Notes: generated by a model not told the origin, from the sequence alone. DNA of 64,000 bases from Telluria beijingensis (GCF_030770395.1 NZ_CP132480.1:664821-728820); one strand, 5' to 3'. Shown: positions 18,953 to 27,076, counted from the first letter of the stretch. Program-made: numbers and translations.

Positions 18953-20506
18953 TCAGAACGTCATCGGCACGCGCAGGGTCAGGGTGACGTCAGGCGTATC
19001 GCGGGTCACGCCGGCGCCCACCGCGATGTTCAGCGTGCGCTTCGGGCTCAGCCGATAGGAATAGCCCAAAAGCAGGGTGCCGAGCTGGGTGCGCACCGAG
19101 CCGGCCACGGTCTGGCCATTCTGCTTCATGCGCGCAATCGTGCTGTGGTCGTAGCCGAGGCTGAGCGAAGCCTTGTCGTTCAGCGCCAGGCCCATGCCGA
19201 AGTTAAAGCCCAGCACATAACCCGGTTCCAGCTCGCCCAGCGGCTCGCGCACGCCGTTGCGCACCAGGCGCGTCACGTTCTCGCGCTTGAAGTTGTGCAC
19301 ATAGCTCAGGTTGCCGAAGAAGACGGCCGGATCCGATGGATACAGCCAGGTCAGCGTGCCTTGCAGCGAATGGAAGCCGGAGCCGGTCGGCAGGTCCAGC
19401 GGCAGGCCGGTGCCGGTCACGTTCTCGCCGATGCAGCGCTGGTCGCAGTCGGTCACGACCTCGAACGGATCGCGCCCGGTGCGGCTCTTGTAGCGCAGGC
19501 CGGCGATGTAATAGCCCTTGTCGGCGCCGCCATTATTCAGCTGGTAGCGGCCGGCGACCTCGATGTCGCCCATGCCCTTGCCGGTGGTGTCGAACACGCG
19601 CTCGACCGCGGTGCCGGTGAACAGTTCGCGGCTGACGGTGGCGTCCGAACGGTACACATAAGGCACCTTGACCTCGACTTCCATCCGGTTGTTGATGCCG
19701 GTGCGGCCGGTGATCGCCGTGGTGAAGGTGTTGCGCTTGATCTCGCGCACATCGACCAGGCCGATCAGGATCGCCGGAATCACGGTGTAGCCGACCAGGG
19801 CCACGCGGTTGCTCGACGAATAGCCATACTGGACCGAGGGCTCGAGCACATAGGTGCCGCGTTGGGTCAGCACGCCCGGCGTGTCGCCGATCGGGGCAAC
19901 TTCGGGCGGGCGGTTCGGTTCCTGGCGCTGGCTGTTCTGCGCGGTCTGCGGTTGCTGTTGCTGGGCCGGACGCTGTGCCTGGGCCTGGGCCGGCGCCGCC
20001 GGCTGGGCCGGGCCGGGTGCCGGCAGCGGCGGTTGATTCGGCCGCGGCTGCGGCGGCAGCGGGGCCGCCACGCCGCTCTCGGCCGGCGGCAGCACCGGCG
20101 GCTGGGCCACCGGCGCCTGGCCCGTCATCGACATGCCGGTGCCGCGCTGCTGCGACAGCAGGACGCCGTCGGCCAGCGCGGTCGGAATGGCGAACGGGGC
20201 GCCCGACAATGGGGTGGTTTCCTCGACCATGCGCTCGCGTCCCGCCAGCATCGGCGGCGCGACCGGCAGCCCGGGCGCAGCGGCCGGCGCCTGCATCTTC
20301 TGCAGCTGTTCGCGTTGATCCTGGAGTTCGCGCACCAGGCGGTTCACCAGTGCCCGCTGTTCGGCCAGTTCATCCTTGAGTTGGGATAGTTCGGTCTTGT
20401 GGTCCTGCGTGCCTGGTTCGGCAGCAGGTTGTTGGGCGAGCACGGGCGGCGCCAGGAGGGCGGCCGCCAGGCCGGCGGCGCCGAGCCGCGCGACGTGTGG
20501 ATACAT
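18953..20506 (-). CDS. FapF-like outer-membrane barrel with N-terminal coiled coil
   Basis: A 517-residue exported protein. The signal peptide runs to about residue 24 (ending PPVLAQQ). A heptad-rich coiled coil covers about 38-75 (LSQLKDELAEQRALVNRLV). A long Pro/Ala/Gln linker follows (about 75-210), then a beta-barrel domain to the C-terminus (TQRGTYVLEPSVQYGYSSS ... VTLTLRVPMTF, ending in Phe as outer-membrane barrels do). FapF of the Pseudomonas functional-amyloid system has the same coiled coil plus barrel and secretes the fibre proteins; I infer the same role. It is the last gene of the operon, after a C39 peptidase gene and a FapE-like gene. The start is the ATG at 20506, where the signal peptide begins. 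Confidence 0.72.
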   Translation of the reverse strand: MYPHVARLGAAGLAAALLAPPVLAQQPAAEPGTQDHKTELSQLKDELAEQRALVNRLVRELQDQREQLQKMQAPAAAPGLPVAPPMLAGRERMVEETTPLSGAPFAIPTALADGVLLSQQRGTGMSMTGQAPVAQPPVLPPAESGVAAPLPPQPRPNQPPLPAPGPAQPAAPAQAQAQRPAQQQQPQTAQNSQRQEPNRPPEVAPIGDTPGVLTQRGTYVLEPSVQYGYSSSNRVALVGYTVIPAILIGLVDVREIKRNTFTTAITGRTGINNRMEVEVKVPYVYRSDATVSRELFTGTAVERVFDTTGKGMGDIEVAGRYQLNNGGADKGYYIAGLRYKSRTGRDPFEVVTDCDQRCIGENVTGTGLPLDLPTGSGFHSLQGTLTWLYPSDPAVFFGNLSYVHNFKRENVTRLVRNGVREPLGELEPGYVLGFNFGMGLALNDKASLSLGYDHSTIARMKQNGQTVAGSVRTQLGTLLLGYSYRLSPKRTLNIAVGAGVTRDTPDVTLTLRVPMTF

Positions 20507-20540
20507 CCAGATCTCCAGTGGAATTAACAATAAAGCAATA

Positions 20541-21071
20541 CTACAATGTTCCTGGGGAACGTACTACCGCGTCGCGTATCGTGCTGTGGAAATTCATGTC
20601 TTTTAGCAAGGACATGCTATTCACGGCCGACGTGATGGTGGTGACCGAGCTGATCGCCTGGTTGTCGAGGGTGTTCTGTACCAGGGTCGCGCCGTTGGGC
20701 AGGTTGAGGTCGGCCGCCGCGAAATTGTTGCCGCCGATCTGGATCATGCGCGCGGCGCCCAGCGCTTCCTGGGTCAGGCGGGCCTGGTCGGCGGTCATCG
20801 CGGCCAGGTCGGGAATGGCGATATTGGTGCGCGACAGGATTTCGCCGTTGAGCGACACCACGCGCTCGATGCCAAGCGCCACCGACAGGCCGCCGGCGAT
20901 CTCGAAGCCGCCGCGGGTATCGTCCAGTGCTTCGGCCCCGACCGGGGTGCCGAAGCCGGCGATGCCGACGCCGTCGGCCGCGTGTACCGCCGGCATGGAG
21001 CCGGCCGCCGCGCACAGGGCGCCCAGCAGGGCGCTGCGGCGGATCATCGATTGGAGGGTAGGCCAGCGCAT
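20541..21071 (-). CDS. Secreted amyloid-operon protein, FapE-like, with RGG leader-type motif
   Basis: A 176-residue exported protein with a signal peptide ending near AVHA (residue 31). Residues 49-55 read LDDTRGG, a double-glycine motif shared with the two other exported proteins of the operon. After it come FEIAGGLSVALGIERVVSLNG and a C-terminal segment LVQNTLDNQAISSVTTITSAV, of a kind I recall beside C39 peptidase genes in several proteobacteria. The ATG at 21071 has AAAGGA six bases upstream and is preferred to a TTG overlapping the previous stop. Placement suggests a minor fibre component or anchor; function unproven. Confidence 0.65.
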   Translation of the reverse strand: MRWPTLQSMIRRSALLGALCAAAGSMPAVHAADGVGIAGFGTPVGAEALDDTRGGFEIAGGLSVALGIERVVSLNGEILSRTNIAIPDLAAMTADQARLTQEALGAARMIQIGGNNFAAADLNLPNGATLVQNTLDNQAISSVTTITSAVNSMSLLKDMNFHSTIRDAVVRSPGTL

Positions 21072-21088
21072 ATCACATCCTTTAATCG

Positions 21089-21763
21089 TCAAAAGTCGCC
21101 AGGGCCGAATTTCGGCAGCGAGGCACTGAGCTGGTCCTGGTGCATGCCGGTGCCCAGCGGCGCGCGCGGTGCGCCACGCCAGTCGGCCGGGTTGTTGAAG
21201 GCGATGCCTTCCTTGTGGCTGTGGATCACGAACAGGATCTTGCTGCGCCAGATTTCCTGGAAGCGCTCCATGCTCACCACGCGGTTGCCGGTGGACGGGT
21301 CGCCGATCAGGATGCGGCCGTCTTCGGCGCCCTTGACGACCACGAAATGGTTGAAGCCGCGGTCGGTGATCAGCACGATGGCCGGCAGTTTTTCCTCGAT
21401 CAGCTTTTCGATCGGCAGCTTGAAGCCATCGGCGCGGAAGCCGCGCGTGGCCAGGAAGCGCTGCATGTCGAGCAGCGAGAAGCCTTCCTTGTGAATCTTG
21501 GTCTTGTCACCCTTTTCGTACATCTGCTGGAACACGTCCTGTTCCGGTACCGGGGTGGCGTAGTGGTGCGACAGCAGGGTCGACACGGCGGCGGCGCCGC
21601 AACTGTAGTCGTACTGCTGGCGCGTGGTGCGCTGGAACTTGATGTCCTTGAGGCTGGTGACCGGCACGTTGACGCGCCCGACGACCGCCAGTTCGAGTGC
21701 TGGCGCCGGAGCCGGCGCCAGCAGGGTGCCGCACAGGGCGGCCAGGAAGAGTCCGTACTTCAT
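21089..21763 (-). CDS. Periplasmic C39-family cysteine peptidase (FapD-like)
   Basis: A 224-residue peptidase with a signal peptide (to about residue 22). The catalytic Cys55 is in YDYSCGAAAVSTLL, His139 in GFNHFVVVKG and Asp155 in ILIGDPSTG, the C39 triad. C39 enzymes classically remove double-glycine leaders inside ABC exporters; FapD is the stand-alone version in Fap amyloid operons. The probable substrates are encoded around it: three exported proteins each carry an h-x-x-h-R-G-G motif. RBS GGGAAG precedes the ATG, and the gene is 13 bases after the preceding one, so they are co-transcribed. Confidence 0.82.
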   Translation of the reverse strand: MKYGLFLAALCGTLLAPAPAPALELAVVGRVNVPVTSLKDIKFQRTTRQQYDYSCGAAAVSTLLSHHYATPVPEQDVFQQMYEKGDKTKIHKEGFSLLDMQRFLATRGFRADGFKLPIEKLIEEKLPAIVLITDRGFNHFVVVKGAEDGRILIGDPSTGNRVVSMERFQEIWRSKILFVIHSHKEGIAFNNPADWRGAPRAPLGTGMHQDQLSASLPKFGPGDF

Positions 21764-21776
21764 TTTCTTCCCAGGT

Positions 21777-22178
21777 TCATTGCAATTGCAGGTTGATGAC
21801 GGTCGCGTTCTGGATCAGGACGTTCGCGCCGGAGTTCTGGATCACGACCGGCAAGCCCGAGGAATTCGCGAACGAGCCGTTGTCGATGACGTTGAAGCCG
21901 GTGGTCACGTTGGTCGCCGTGTTGTTGCCGACCGTGCCGCCGAGCGTCGCCTCGGTGGTGACGATGTCGGCGCCGCCACGCAGTCCACCCAGTTCCTCGG
22001 CGCCGGTGGTCTTGCCCCAGCCTTTGGCGATGCTGTCGTCCTGGCCTGGTGCGACATCCACCTTGGACAGGAAGGCGATCTTCACCGGCAGCTGCGCCGG
22101 TTCCGTTGCCTGGGCCGCCAGCGGCAGCGCCATGCAGGCTGCCAGCAGGAGGGAATACATCTGGGTAATCCGTTTCAT
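21777..22178 (-). CDS. Small secreted amyloid-operon protein (FapA/B-like), with double-glycine motif
   Basis: A 133-residue exported protein with a signal peptide to about residue 24 (AAQA). Residues 63-69 are LGGLRGG, exactly the L(-7), L(-4), G(-2), G(-1) pattern of leaders cut by C39 peptidases. The part after it (ADIVTTEATLGGTVGNN ...) ends in VVIQNSGANVLIQNATV, which echoes the C-terminus of the large fibre protein (SQNNGFSSLIQQSV). It could be an amyloid nucleator or minor subunit. The ATG at 22178 has GAGG upstream. It lies between the fibre gene and the peptidase gene. Confidence 0.65.
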   Translation of the reverse strand: MKRITQMYSLLLAACMALPLAAQATEPAQLPVKIAFLSKVDVAPGQDDSIAKGWGKTTGAEELGGLRGGADIVTTEATLGGTVGNNTATNVTTGFNVIDNGSFANSSGLPVVIQNSGANVLIQNATVINLQLQ

Positions 22179-22272
22179 GATGCCTCGCTCGAAAAACCGC
22201 CACGCGGGACAGGCCGCGTGGCGGGGCGGTGCGCATCGGCGCATGGGCCGTTGCGCACCGCCGGTTTGCCGC

Positions 22273-24879
22273 TTACTGGCCGGAGCCGCCGACGTTCATG
22301 TTCGACTGAACGTTGACGCTTTGCTGGATCAGCGAGGAGAAGCCGTTGTTCTGGCTGATGATCGAGATACCAGCTGCCGATTGGGCGATGTTGCTCATCG
22401 AGTTCGACATGTCGAAGTTACCTGCCGACACGTTGTTGGTGCCGCCGTTGCCGCCGGTGCCAGCGCCGCCGAAGCCGCCGGTGCCTGCGCCAGCAACCAT
22501 TTCGCCGGTCGAGCCGCCTGCGCCGCCGTTGGTGGTGCCGCCTGCGCCGCCTGCGCCGCCGGCGCCCGAGGTTGCGTCACCCGAGGTAGCCGAGCCGCCG
22601 GTGGCCGAGCCGCCGGTTGCTGCGCCGCCGGCGCCGCCGGTGCCGGTCGATGCGGTCGATTCGGCGCCCGAACCGCCCATGCCGCCTGCGCCAGCCGTGC
22701 CGCCCTGGCCTGCGCCGCCGGCGCCGCCGGTGCCTTCGGCGCCGTTACCGCCGGTGCCAGCAGTGCCAGCCGCACCCGAACCGCCGGTGCCTGCGGTAGC
22801 TGCCGCGCCTGCGCCGCCGGTGCCGGCCAGCGATGCGCCCGCGCCTGCGGTGCCGCCGGTGGCTGCGCCGCCGGCTGCGCCAGCGCCCGAGGTGTTGGTG
22901 CCAGCCGCGCCCGAACCGCCTGCGCCGCCGGTGGCGCCTGCGCCGCCGGTGCCGGCCATCGAGTCACCTGCCGAGCCTTCGCTGGCGCCGCTGGTTGGGC
23001 TGCCTGCGGTCGAGGTGCCGCCGGTGTTGCCGGCGCCGCCGCTGGCGCCGCCCACGCCTGCCGGGTCGGTGCCTGGCATGCCGCCTGCGCCGGTCGAGGC
23101 AGTTGCATCGCCGATCGATGCGCCGCCGCCGCTGGCGCCGTTCGATGCGGTCAGGCTCGAGCCGGTCGAGGAACCGCCCATGCCGCCTGCGCCGCCCGTG
23201 CCGCCGGCCGCGCCTGCGCCGCCGTTCGATTCGCCTGCGCCGCCCATGCCGCCGGCGCCGGTGGTGATGGAGCCGTTTGCGCCGCCGTTGCCGCCAGCCA
23301 GTTCACCGGTCGCGCCGCCAGCGCCGCCGATGGCTGCGCCGCCTGCCGCGCCCGAGCCGCCGTTGGCCGCGCCGCCCGAGGCGCCAGCGCCGCCCATGCC
23401 TGCGCCGCCAGCCGCGCCGTTGCCGCCGGCAGCGTAGCCGCCAGCTGCGCCCGATGCGCCTGCGCCGCCGACCGAGTCAGCCGTACCCGATGCGCCGCCG
23501 GCGCCGCCGGCTGCGTTGCCGACGGTCGATGCGCCGGTCGATGCGGTGCCGGCAGCTGCGTAGCCGCCTGCGCCGCCAGCCGCGCCTGCTGCGCCGTTGC
23601 CGGTGCCGCCGGCTGCGCCGGTGGCGTTGTTGGTGCCGCCGTTACCAGCGCCGCCCACTGCGCCGTTGCCGGCTGCGCCATTGGCGCCGCCGGTGTTCGA
23701 GGCGGTGTTGCCGATGTTGCTGATGCTGTTGCCCGACACGGTGCCGGTCAGGCCGCTGACGGCGTTGGCCGACGAGGTGTTGAACGAGTTAGCCACCGAC
23801 GAAGTCGCGGTGCCACCGTTGTTCGAGGCTGCGGCGCCGGCGGCAGCGGCACGGGCGTCACCCGAGCTGTTGTTCTGGCCCGAGCTGTCGCGGCTGCTGT
23901 CGTTGGTGGTGGTTTCGGTGTTGGTGCTGGTGATCGTGTCGTTGCTGTCGATCGTGGTGGTGTTGGTACGGGTGTCCGACTGCGAGTTCGTGTTCGTGTT
24001 GTTGGCAACGCGGTTGTCCGAGCTGTCAACCTGGTTGTTGTTGTTGGTCGTGTTGGTGCTGTTGTTGTTTTGCTGGCTGTTGTTGTTCTGCTGGCTGTTG
24101 TTGTTTTGCTGGCTGTTGTTGTTGGCCTGGCTGTTGTTGGTGTTGGTCGTGGTGTTGGTGTTCGTGTTGGTCGCGGTGTTGCTGCTGTCGTTCGTGCTGC
24201 GGTTGGTGTTGGTCGACGTGTTGGTGCTGGTGGTCGTCGTCGTTGCGGTGTTGTTGCTGTCGGTGGTGCTGGTGTTGTTGGCCTGGCTGGTGTTGGTGTT
24301 GGTCGCGGTGTTGTTGCTGTCGTTCGTGCTGCTGTTGGTGTTGGTCGACGTGTTGGTGCTGGTGTTCGTCGTCGTTGCGGTGTTGTTGCTGTCGTTGGTG
24401 CTGCTGTTGTTGGCCTGGCTGTTGTTGGTGTTGGTCGTGGTGGTGGTGCTGGTGTTCGTCGTCGTTGCGGTGTTGTTGCTGTCGTTCGTGCTGCGGTTGG
24501 TGTTGGTCGACGTGTTGGTGCTGGTGGTCGTCGTCGTTGCGGTGTTGTTGCTGTCGTTCGTGCTGCGGTTGGTGTTGGTCGACGTGTTGGTGCTGGTGGT
24601 CGTCGTCGTTGCGGTGTTGTTGCTGTCGTTCGTGCTGCTGTTGGTGTTCGTGGTCGTAGCAGTGTTATTGCTATCGTTCATGCTGTCGTTGCGGGTGGTC
24701 GTGGTCGTGGTTGCGGTGTTGCCGCTGTTACGGGTATCAGTGACGGTGCTGTTATCGGTATTCGTGTTGATTGCGGAAGTCTGGGTGTTGCCGCCGCGGA
24801 CGTCGTTGACAGAATTTTCTTGTGCGTGAGCCATGCTGAATGCCAGGGCGATCGCGGTTGCCAGAATAGTGCGCTTCAT
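22273..24879 (-). CDS. Giant low-complexity fibre protein, candidate functional amyloid (FapC-like)
   Basis: An 868-residue exported protein. The signal peptide is residues 1-19 (SMAHA), followed within 11 residues by the motif VNDVRGG (24-30). Residues about 35-330 are almost only Asn, Thr and Ser in tandem 24-residue units (72 bases). Residues about 345-815 are Gly/Ala-rich with Thr/Asn, similar in texture to PE_PGRS or silk. The last 50 residues are ordinary sequence with ISIISQNNGFSSLIQQSVN. No cysteines are seen. RBS GGGGAG precedes the ATG. First gene of the operon under a sigma-54 type promoter. The role as main fibre is inferred from composition, position and the accompanying C39 peptidase and coiled-coil barrel; FapC in Pseudomonas is much shorter. 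Confidence 0.65.
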   Translation of the reverse strand: MKRTILATAIALAFSMAHAQENSVNDVRGGNTQTSAINTNTDNSTVTDTRNSGNTATTTTTTRNDSMNDSNNTATTTNTNSSTNDSNNTATTTTTSTNTSTNTNRSTNDSNNTATTTTTSTNTSTNTNRSTNDSNNTATTTNTSTTTTTNTNNSQANNSSTNDSNNTATTTNTSTNTSTNTNSSTNDSNNTATNTNTSQANNTSTTDSNNTATTTTTSTNTSTNTNRSTNDSSNTATNTNTNTTTNTNNSQANNNSQQNNNSQQNNNSQQNNNSTNTTNNNNQVDSSDNRVANNTNTNSQSDTRTNTTTIDSNDTITSTNTETTTNDSSRDSSGQNNSSGDARAAAAGAAASNNGGTATSSVANSFNTSSANAVSGLTGTVSGNSISNIGNTASNTGGANGAAGNGAVGGAGNGGTNNATGAAGGTGNGAAGAAGGAGGYAAAGTASTGASTVGNAAGGAGGASGTADSVGGAGASGAAGGYAAGGNGAAGGAGMGGAGASGGAANGGSGAAGGAAIGGAGGATGELAGGNGGANGSITTGAGGMGGAGESNGGAGAAGGTGGAGGMGGSSTGSSLTASNGASGGGASIGDATASTGAGGMPGTDPAGVGGASGGAGNTGGTSTAGSPTSGASEGSAGDSMAGTGGAGATGGAGGSGAAGTNTSGAGAAGGAATGGTAGAGASLAGTGGAGAAATAGTGGSGAAGTAGTGGNGAEGTGGAGGAGQGGTAGAGGMGGSGAESTASTGTGGAGGAATGGSATGGSATSGDATSGAGGAGGAGGTTNGGAGGSTGEMVAGAGTGGFGGAGTGGNGGTNNVSAGNFDMSNSMSNIAQSAAGISIISQNNGFSSLIQQSVNVQSNMNVGGSGQ
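24130..24700. repeat. 72-base tandem repeats inside the fibre gene
   Basis: Two perfect consecutive 72-base units start at 24481 and 24553, with a further diverging unit from 24625. Related, partly shortened units extend down to about 24130. They encode the 24-residue Asn/Thr units. Exact tandem copies make length change by slippage or recombination likely, always in frame because 72 is a multiple of three. A second simple run (three 21-base-like units encoding QQNNNS) lies near 24060-24125. Confidence 0.9.
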
Positions 24880-24946
24880 TGTTGCTCCCCTAATGTCACT
24901 GAGTTGAATTCCCGGGGTCCCATGACGCCCGGTCCATCCTCCTATT

Positions 24947-24962
24947 AGCAGATACCATGCCA
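24947..24962 (-). promoter_or_regulatory. Sigma-54 (-24/-12) promoter of the amyloid operon
   Basis: The minus strand reads TGGCATGGTATCTGCT, matching the consensus TGGCAC-N5-TTGC, with the invariant GG and GC exactly ten bases apart. It lies 67 bases before the fibre gene start, giving a predicted transcript start near 24936. A sigma-54 activator gene is next to it. Confidence 0.75.
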
Positions 24963-24994
24963 GCTGAATGTCGGGTTATTAAGTCATTGATTAT

Positions 24995-25029
24995 GTAGGA
25001 CTATTTTGATGAGCCGACGTAGGACTATT
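24995..25029. promoter_or_regulatory. Two direct repeats upstream of the sigma-54 promoter (candidate activator sites)
   Basis: GTAGGACTATT occurs at 24995-25005 and again at 25019-25029, 24 bases apart, about 60 to 93 bases before the predicted transcript start. This is the usual place for enhancer-binding-protein sites. The rest of 24880-25257 holds no gene; a GCCCT/AGGGC hairpin lies at 25133-25148. Confidence 0.5.
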
Positions 25030-25257
25030 CGTATAAATGAAGGTGAACAATAGCTAAATGACAAAGTGTCTCAAACCTGTTACAAAGTTATCTAAAAGTT
25101 CACAAAACTGTATCATTGTGTATAGGGGATATGCCCTGTACATAGGGCGAACGGCATCCTGGCGCGCGCTGCCGGATGGCAGCCGCGCGGGGCGGAAAGC
25201 CTGTCAAATCAAGGGGTAGGGCGTAGGAGGAGGACGACGGGAGGTAAAGAGCGTGAC

Positions 25258-26595
25258 TTACGAGGAAATCGCGTGCTTGGCCATCAGGCGATACAGTGTC
25301 ATGCGCGAGACGCCCAGCTCGCGCGCGGCCTGGCTGATGTTGTTGTTGCTGCGCGCCAGGCTCTCGCCGATGGCGACCCGTTCGGCGGACAGGCGCGAGC
25401 TGCCGAGGCCTTCCTTGACCGGGCAGATCGGGCCGGCGCTGGGCAGGTCGAGGTCTTCCGGCATGATCAGGCGCTGTTCGGCCAGCACCATGGCGCGCCG
25501 CACCCGGTTGATGAGTTCGCGCACATTGCCCGGCCAGTCGTAGCGCGCCATGGCCTGCAGTGCTTCGCGGCTCACGCCCTTCAGTTGCGGGCTGCGTTCG
25601 GCCGCATACTTGTTGAAGACGAGGTCGGTCAGCAGCGGCAAGTCTTCCTTGCGCTCGCGCAGCGGCGGCACCCGGATCGGGAATACGCTCAGGCGGTAAT
25701 ACAGGTCTTCGCGGAAGCGCCCTTCGGCCACCGCCTGCGGCAGGTTGACGTGGGTGGCGGTGATCACGCGCGCGTCGACGGCGATGGTGCGGGTGCCGCC
25801 GACGCGGTAGATCACGCGCTCTTGCAGGAAGCGCAGCAGGCTGGCCTGCAGGTCGAGCGGCAGGTCGCCGATCTCGTCCAGGAAGATGCTGCCGCCGGAC
25901 GCCGCTTCGATCAGGCCCTGCTTGTCGCGGGTGGCGCCGGTGAACGAACCGCGCTCGTGGCCGAACAGTTCGGAGTGGATCAGCGAAGGCGCCACGGCCG
26001 CGCAATTGATGGCGATGAAGGGGCCGGCGGCGCGCTGGGAACGGCGGTGGACTTCCTGGGCCGCGAGTTCCTTGCCGCTGCCGCTCTCGCCGCATACCAG
26101 CACCGGCGCGTCGACGGCCGCGATCTTGTCGATGTGGGCGCGCAGGCGCACGATGGCGGGCGAGACGCCGTCGATATGGCTGGCCTGCTGCGCGATGCGG
26201 CGCTGCTGCGGGGTGGTCTTGGACAGGGTCGCCATGCCATGGGCGTGGCCGAGCGAGTGCTGCAGGCGCAGCGTGTCGACCGGGCGCGTATGGAAATCGA
26301 ACAGGTGCGCCGCGATCAGCTCGCGCAGCGCCGGCTGGTCGAGCCGCGCGGCATCGAACACGCCGACCCAGCGCGTCTGGTGCTGCTGGCGCAGGAAGCG
26401 CTCGATCCCGGCATCGCCGGCGCCGTCGCTGCGGTCGAGCAGCAAGCCGACACCATAGTGCTGCTGCGACAAGACCTTGCGCGCTTCGGCCAGGTTGTCG
26501 ACCACGCACACATCCCACCCGGGTAGCTCGCCACAGCAGGCGCGTGCGTGCGCACTGCCTTCACTCGAAATGCATAAGAGACGTTTAACAGACAC
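25258..26595 (-). CDS. Sigma-54-dependent transcriptional activator (VpsR/FleQ-like)
   Basis: A 445-residue enhancer-binding protein. The N-terminal 125 residues are receiver-like but divergent (YGVGLLLDRSDGAG), as in VpsR-type regulators. The AAA+ domain has Walker A GESGSGKE, the sigma-54 contact loop GSFTGA (serine in place of the second-position alanine of GAFTGA), and Walker B GGSIFLDEIGD. A Fis-type helix-turn-helix ends the protein (NISQAARELGVSRMTLYRLM). I chose the GTG at 26595 because GAGGG stands seven bases upstream; an upstream in-frame start lacks this. It is immediately upstream of the amyloid operon, the likely target. Its signal may be cyclic di-GMP as in relatives, which is inference. 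Confidence 0.88.
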   Translation of the reverse strand: MSVKRLLCISSEGSAHARACCGELPGWDVCVVDNLAEARKVLSQQHYGVGLLLDRSDGAGDAGIERFLRQQHQTRWVGVFDAARLDQPALRELIAAHLFDFHTRPVDTLRLQHSLGHAHGMATLSKTTPQQRRIAQQASHIDGVSPAIVRLRAHIDKIAAVDAPVLVCGESGSGKELAAQEVHRRSQRAAGPFIAINCAAVAPSLIHSELFGHERGSFTGATRDKQGLIEAASGGSIFLDEIGDLPLDLQASLLRFLQERVIYRVGGTRTIAVDARVITATHVNLPQAVAEGRFREDLYYRLSVFPIRVPPLRERKEDLPLLTDLVFNKYAAERSPQLKGVSREALQAMARYDWPGNVRELINRVRRAMVLAEQRLIMPEDLDLPSAGPICPVKEGLGSSRLSAERVAIGESLARSNNNISQAARELGVSRMTLYRLMAKHAISS

Positions 26596-27076
26596 CGTTG
26601 CCCTCGTTATCACTGGATCTTGCCAGCTGGTTGTTGTGAGTCCCGGTGCACGCTGGCATGACTCATCTGGCGACAGGGCAATCCTCACCTGCGGGTTGCT
26701 GCCGCGAAAAGTATTGTTCCATTAGACCCCATTCGCATTTTTCATGGCGCACAAAACTTAGTAGAAGCTTAATGACATGTGCAATCGCGAATGTAGTATT
26801 TATGTTCAATTATCGAAATTTCCGAATTTTATTAATTCCATGCTATCGATCTTACCGAGGTCGACCGTTGTCGTGAAGGGCGTCATGCGGGATGCATCGC
26901 TGCTGAGCAGCCTGATAGCGCTCCATGCGTTGTGGCTTTCCAACAGGGGGGAGCGAATCGATGCCGTGGTGCAGCAATTTGCGGCCGCAGGGAGGGATTG
27001 CCGGGTCGATGGCCAATGAGGCGGGACGGTGCCGGCCTGCTTGTATAATGTGGCAACCGCCAACTGCTTTGCACAT
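26596..27076. other. Intergenic region between the activator gene and ubiE
   Basis: 481 bases, AT-rich between about 26740 and 26850. A perfect TATAAT at 27044-27049 (plus strand) is the likely -10 box of ubiE, 28 bases before its start; no good -35 is visible. A short plus-strand reading frame at 26777-27019 has no RBS or family resemblance and is not called. Confidence 0.5.

Noticed and set aside
24060..24700. CRISPR-like array
   Set aside because: The regularly repeated sequence has no unique spacers and is translated in frame as Asn/Thr repeats; no cas genes are nearby.
22313..24829. Other long plus-strand frames (Pro/Ala-rich and Val/Leu-rich) across the same repeats
   Set aside because: Low-complexity DNA without stops in several frames; only the minus-strand frame has a signal peptide, an RBS and a structured C-terminus.
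21697..24948. Plus-strand open frame of over 1,000 codons rich in Ala/Cys/Gly
   Set aside because: It is the antisense of the repetitive fibre gene; it lacks an RBS and its composition only mirrors the minus-strand repeats.
26777..27019. Possible small gene before ubiE
   Set aside because: No RBS, no recognisable family, and it overlaps the likely ubiE promoter.
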